A stretch of DNA of 64,000 bases, taken from contig OZ014412.1 in the NCBI GenBank assembly GCA_963965975.1, forward strand, positions 5,086,501-5,150,500. The letters run 5' to 3'. The first letter of the stretch is position 1. Every line of letters starts with the position of its first letter. The position numbers were made by a program, and so were the translations under genes. Below, piece by piece: positions 61,095-64,000 of the stretch. The DNA comes from Xestospongia bergquistia. Taxonomy: Eukaryota > Porifera > Demospongiae > Haplosclerida > Petrosiidae. Under the pieces are notes generated by a model. The model saw nothing but the letters and a program-made list of their open reading frames with translations, was not told the origin of the DNA and made no database searches.

Positions 61095-64000
61095 ATGGCC
61101 GAGTCGAGGGGTGACTATCCAAGTCCTGATACGGCAAGAAGTGAGGGAACAAAAGGTGACCTGGTCGTGGCAGATGTTTCTACTGTTGCGGAATTTATTG
61201 GGGTCAAACCTAAACTTGAAAAACCAGGACTAAAGAAGGAAGAGTTATATTCATACCAATGTTCAAATGACACACCTGTCCAAATGCAAGGTGAATTATG
61301 TATGAATGAGTTATATATGTCAAGGCTTGTTTGGAAATTTAGTCTCATATTAAAATGGCCTTATATGTTTGAAAGAGATTAGTCAGCTTTAAATAAGGGG
61401 CAGTCCCCAGTTGTACGAAACTCACTTTGTGTCTAATCTAATATATAGAGCCTATCTAAACACTGGCTAATTGTGTAGAGGTTCTCAGAATGTTGTGCCA
61501 TCATTCCTACCTTGTTTGTTAGCTTTGGCATTGCCATTCTTATATTCTCTTTCCTTTTTCATAATGATTTTTATTATATTTAAGCAACTGATTGATCTTT
61601 ACACAGCTAGTAAGACATGGAAGAATGTTTTAAAGTGTTGGTAAAGTGAAAAACTAAATAGACTTTCTTTTTCCTTTTCCTGGACTAGCATAATGTTGTA
61701 TCAAATTTTCACAATGGGTTAATTTTGGACTACAGGAAGACATTTTACAAGTGCCAGGAACATGTTACTTAGCTTCTTCATAAGTCAAATTTGTTCATGG
61801 AGTGATAGTTTCTTACAAACTGGTGCCTTAATTTCAGTCGAGTGACAGTTTATCCAATTATCCATGATAATTATTCATCAACAATTGATTTATGACTGAG
61901 CATGTATATTACTATGTGGTAATGATTATCTAAACACATGGTAATATCTGTATAGTTTCTATCATTTCATTGACTTGTTCCTATTTGCTTCCAGGCTTAG
62001 ATAGTTTTTAGTTCATTGTTAAAATGGATTGGTTGTTATTCATAGTTACTAGAGTTTCATGTATCCCTAATTAAAAATACATTGAAAAGTATTAACAACA
62101 TTCATTGTTTTGATTAGTATTTACTATTGAACAGACTTAAAGGACTTCTCAAAAGGGCATGTATGTGTTTAGGGATGTCCTATAATTTCATAGTGTAATC
62201 AATTAATGAGAGCTATTATACATAAGAACAGCAATGCTACCACAGATTTCATTATGACAGATTACATAGGTCCAGTACCCATGAAGATTATTTTGTCTAA
62301 CTGATGTGACAGATGTTGAACAAAATCATTGTTTTGACAATTAGCTACCTGTACATATATCACTATCACTGTGTATGAACAGACATCATTAAAATAAGTA
62401 GAATGATAAAAATCAATTATAAATGAGAATAATGATGTATGAATGTCAATGCCAAATTACCAAAATTTACTGAAACGAGACAGAGGAACGTATCTACATA
62501 TGTAGTGGTTACAAAAAAGATAAATTGTGAATAGTTTGATTGTATGAAGCATTGGCAAATATATAAGTTTTGCTACATTTCTACCTATATTTCAGGTAGA
62601 GGTATTTTCTGAAATACTAACTATGTAAGTCAGTAAATTGTTTAATGCTTAACTTATATAAACTAAAGTCCTCATGTGTAATCATTGTAATGTTATTTTT
62701 AGTTTAAATAGTGTCCATGAAAAACATTCTTTTATTATTATCCTATATAAGATATTTAAGTACTATAGTGGTCTAAAATATTATTTTAGTTACTTTCAAC
62801 TTTAATTCATTATTGGACAAGATATCAGTTTGAATATATTTTATTAATTTACAGGTTCTCCATTTGATCATGAGGACCTCAAAAAGCTGATATCTAATCA
62901 AAATCATTTGACAAAGATTCGACCAGTTTTGCTTACATTGACTGGTCTACCAGATTCTGGTAAGACAAAAGCAATTAAACATCTTCTAAATCACTATGTT
63001 GATGAAAGTCCATTGCCTCCAATGTCAAGGAAAAGCTACAGTCGCGATCATGAAGCAGAAGGAATCACATATTATGAACTTGTTGCTGCTGGTTTCCATC
63101 CTTTAAGAGATCTTACAATTGCTGAAGTCACTAATGAAACTAGTTGTGCATTTGGAATACTATCAGCTTTTCGCAAAAGTATTCGAGTTCACAAGAAAGT
63201 GCCACTGTTTCTTAAGGAGTCAGAGGTTGATTCTGAGCCATGTTTTGAAGACCCAGATTTAGAAGACCATCTTCAATACATATATAAATACCTTTGTCGA
63301 TATGAGCGAATGCCAAAAGGGCCTAATCTTAGTGACAATGAAAAGAAAATTTTTGCTGAGCCTCTTTGTAAGTTGCTTCCACGGGGCATTGCACTTATCA
63401 ACATTTGGGACGTGTCTCTAAATAAAACAGTTCTATATGTTTTGAGAGCTCTCTTTGGTCAATTTTACAACAGCCATACTTGGTTGTTTTTAGACATTGA
63501 ACGTGATTTTGATAATCTTGACCAACCTCCTCAAGTCACAGAAACAACAACCAGTGGTGCTCATAAAGATGATGCGGTTTTAATGAAGTGGCGTTCTCGT
63601 TTTCAGTATTTGCTTCGTTCTAGTAGAATGAGTGAAAGTAAATATGGTCCCAGAAAGGATGTGTGTACAATATTTGCTAAGCATAGCAGTTTGTCTAATG
63701 GTAGTCTAGCACAAAAAGTTGCAAAGATTGAAGAGAAAGCACAACAAGCTTCTAAGCATGTTGGTGTGGCTTCTCTTCTTGAATCTAAAATTGAGCCTAT
63801 CAACTTGACCGAAAATGCTATGGATGACTATAATGATTATTCTCATCGTCTATATCAGAAATTTCATCATGTAATTTGTGAAACACCCTACACAGATGTT
63901 CCTCTATCCTGGGTCTTTCTCCGCAGCATGTTTTACAGAGATCGTCATAAAATGTTTATACTGAAATCTGAGCTTAAACAAAAAGCAAGTGAATGTGGCA
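61095..64000 (+). CDS. P-loop/COR-like NTPase, copy L (3' end outside window)
   Basis: Exon 1 is 61095-61290 (65 codons plus one base), with TVAEFIGVKPKLEKPGLKKE in the place of the family N-terminal motif. A 1564-base intron ends at 62854. Exon 2 starts at 62855 and is open to the window edge. It encodes Walker A GLPDSGKT, YYELVAAGFHPLRDLTI, ETSCAFGILSAF, TWLFLDIERDFDNL, VCTIFAKH and the COR-like start DVPLSWVFLRSMFY. The phase of the join (G then GTTCTCC) is the same as in all other copies. Its sequence is distinct from F/I/J. The Death exon, if present, is beyond the window. The start is chosen because the ATG gives an exon of the family length; a longer upstream frame (61008) is open but less likely. 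Confidence 0.8.
61291..62854 (+). other. Long intron 1 of gene L, nothing else seen
   Basis: About 1.56 kb, roughly thirty times the usual intron size here. No open frame, tandem repeat or inverted repeat that I can recognise. As in gene G, the first intron between the N-terminal motif exon and the P-loop exon is the long one, where regulatory elements would be expected. Confidence 0.5.

Noticed and set aside
1-64000. tRNA, rRNA, CRISPR or bacterial genes
   Set aside because: No cloverleaf, rRNA core or regular repeat-spacer array recognised, and all genes are intron-bearing animal types.

Overview
The window looks like nuclear DNA of a compact, AT-rich early-branching animal, most likely a demosponge (Amphimedon-type). 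The reasons are many 36-70 base GT-AG introns, closely packed multi-exon genes, Ig/FN3 receptors and Death/ZU5/Roc-COR proteins of metazoan type, and one recognisable housekeeping gene (COG8). I could run no search, so the species is an inference. All confident genes are on the + strand.

Left part (1-29.2 kb): a tandem array of one receptor family. The full gene has 12 exons: signal peptide, two Ig-like domains, FN3, Ig-like, four FN3 domains, a transmembrane helix and a short tyrosine-bearing tail. Each ectodomain unit is a single phase-1 exon whose length is a multiple of three. Copies D (20603-24216, 947 codons) and E (25426-28822, 945 codons) are intact. Copy A is cut by the window edge but open. 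Copy C has one nonsense codon and a transposon in an intron. B1, B2, an orphan tail and a small copy at 19.1 kb are broken. Between copies lies a repeated module with FN3 exon relics and a conserved block just before each start codon. A foreign block of about 3.2 kb, holding a decayed intron-bearing integrase gene on the minus strand, splits that block upstream of copy C.

Middle (29.8-33.3 kb): COG8, subunit 8 of the conserved oligomeric Golgi complex, in 11 exons (697 codons).

Right part (33.7-64 kb): a second tandem family (F, G, I, J, K, L) of cytoplasmic proteins. Each has a short N-terminal exon with a GLF-x-VK-PFQ-like motif, one exon of about 1.95 kb coding a P-loop domain and a COR-like domain ending in CxxC, a 34-base exon, a Death-domain exon and a short last exon. 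F, J and K are intact (830, 828 and 852 codons). I has a nonsense codon and L runs off the window. In G the Death domain is spliced into a second, more canonical Roc-COR module followed by ZU5, UPA-like and helical domains, with one apparent 1-base deletion in the second Walker A. Fragments of the COG8 3' end precede several copies and show how the unit duplicated.

No function is proven by sequence. A reasonable inference is a linked recognition/defence locus: variable surface receptors beside an expanding family of Death-domain P-loop switches.
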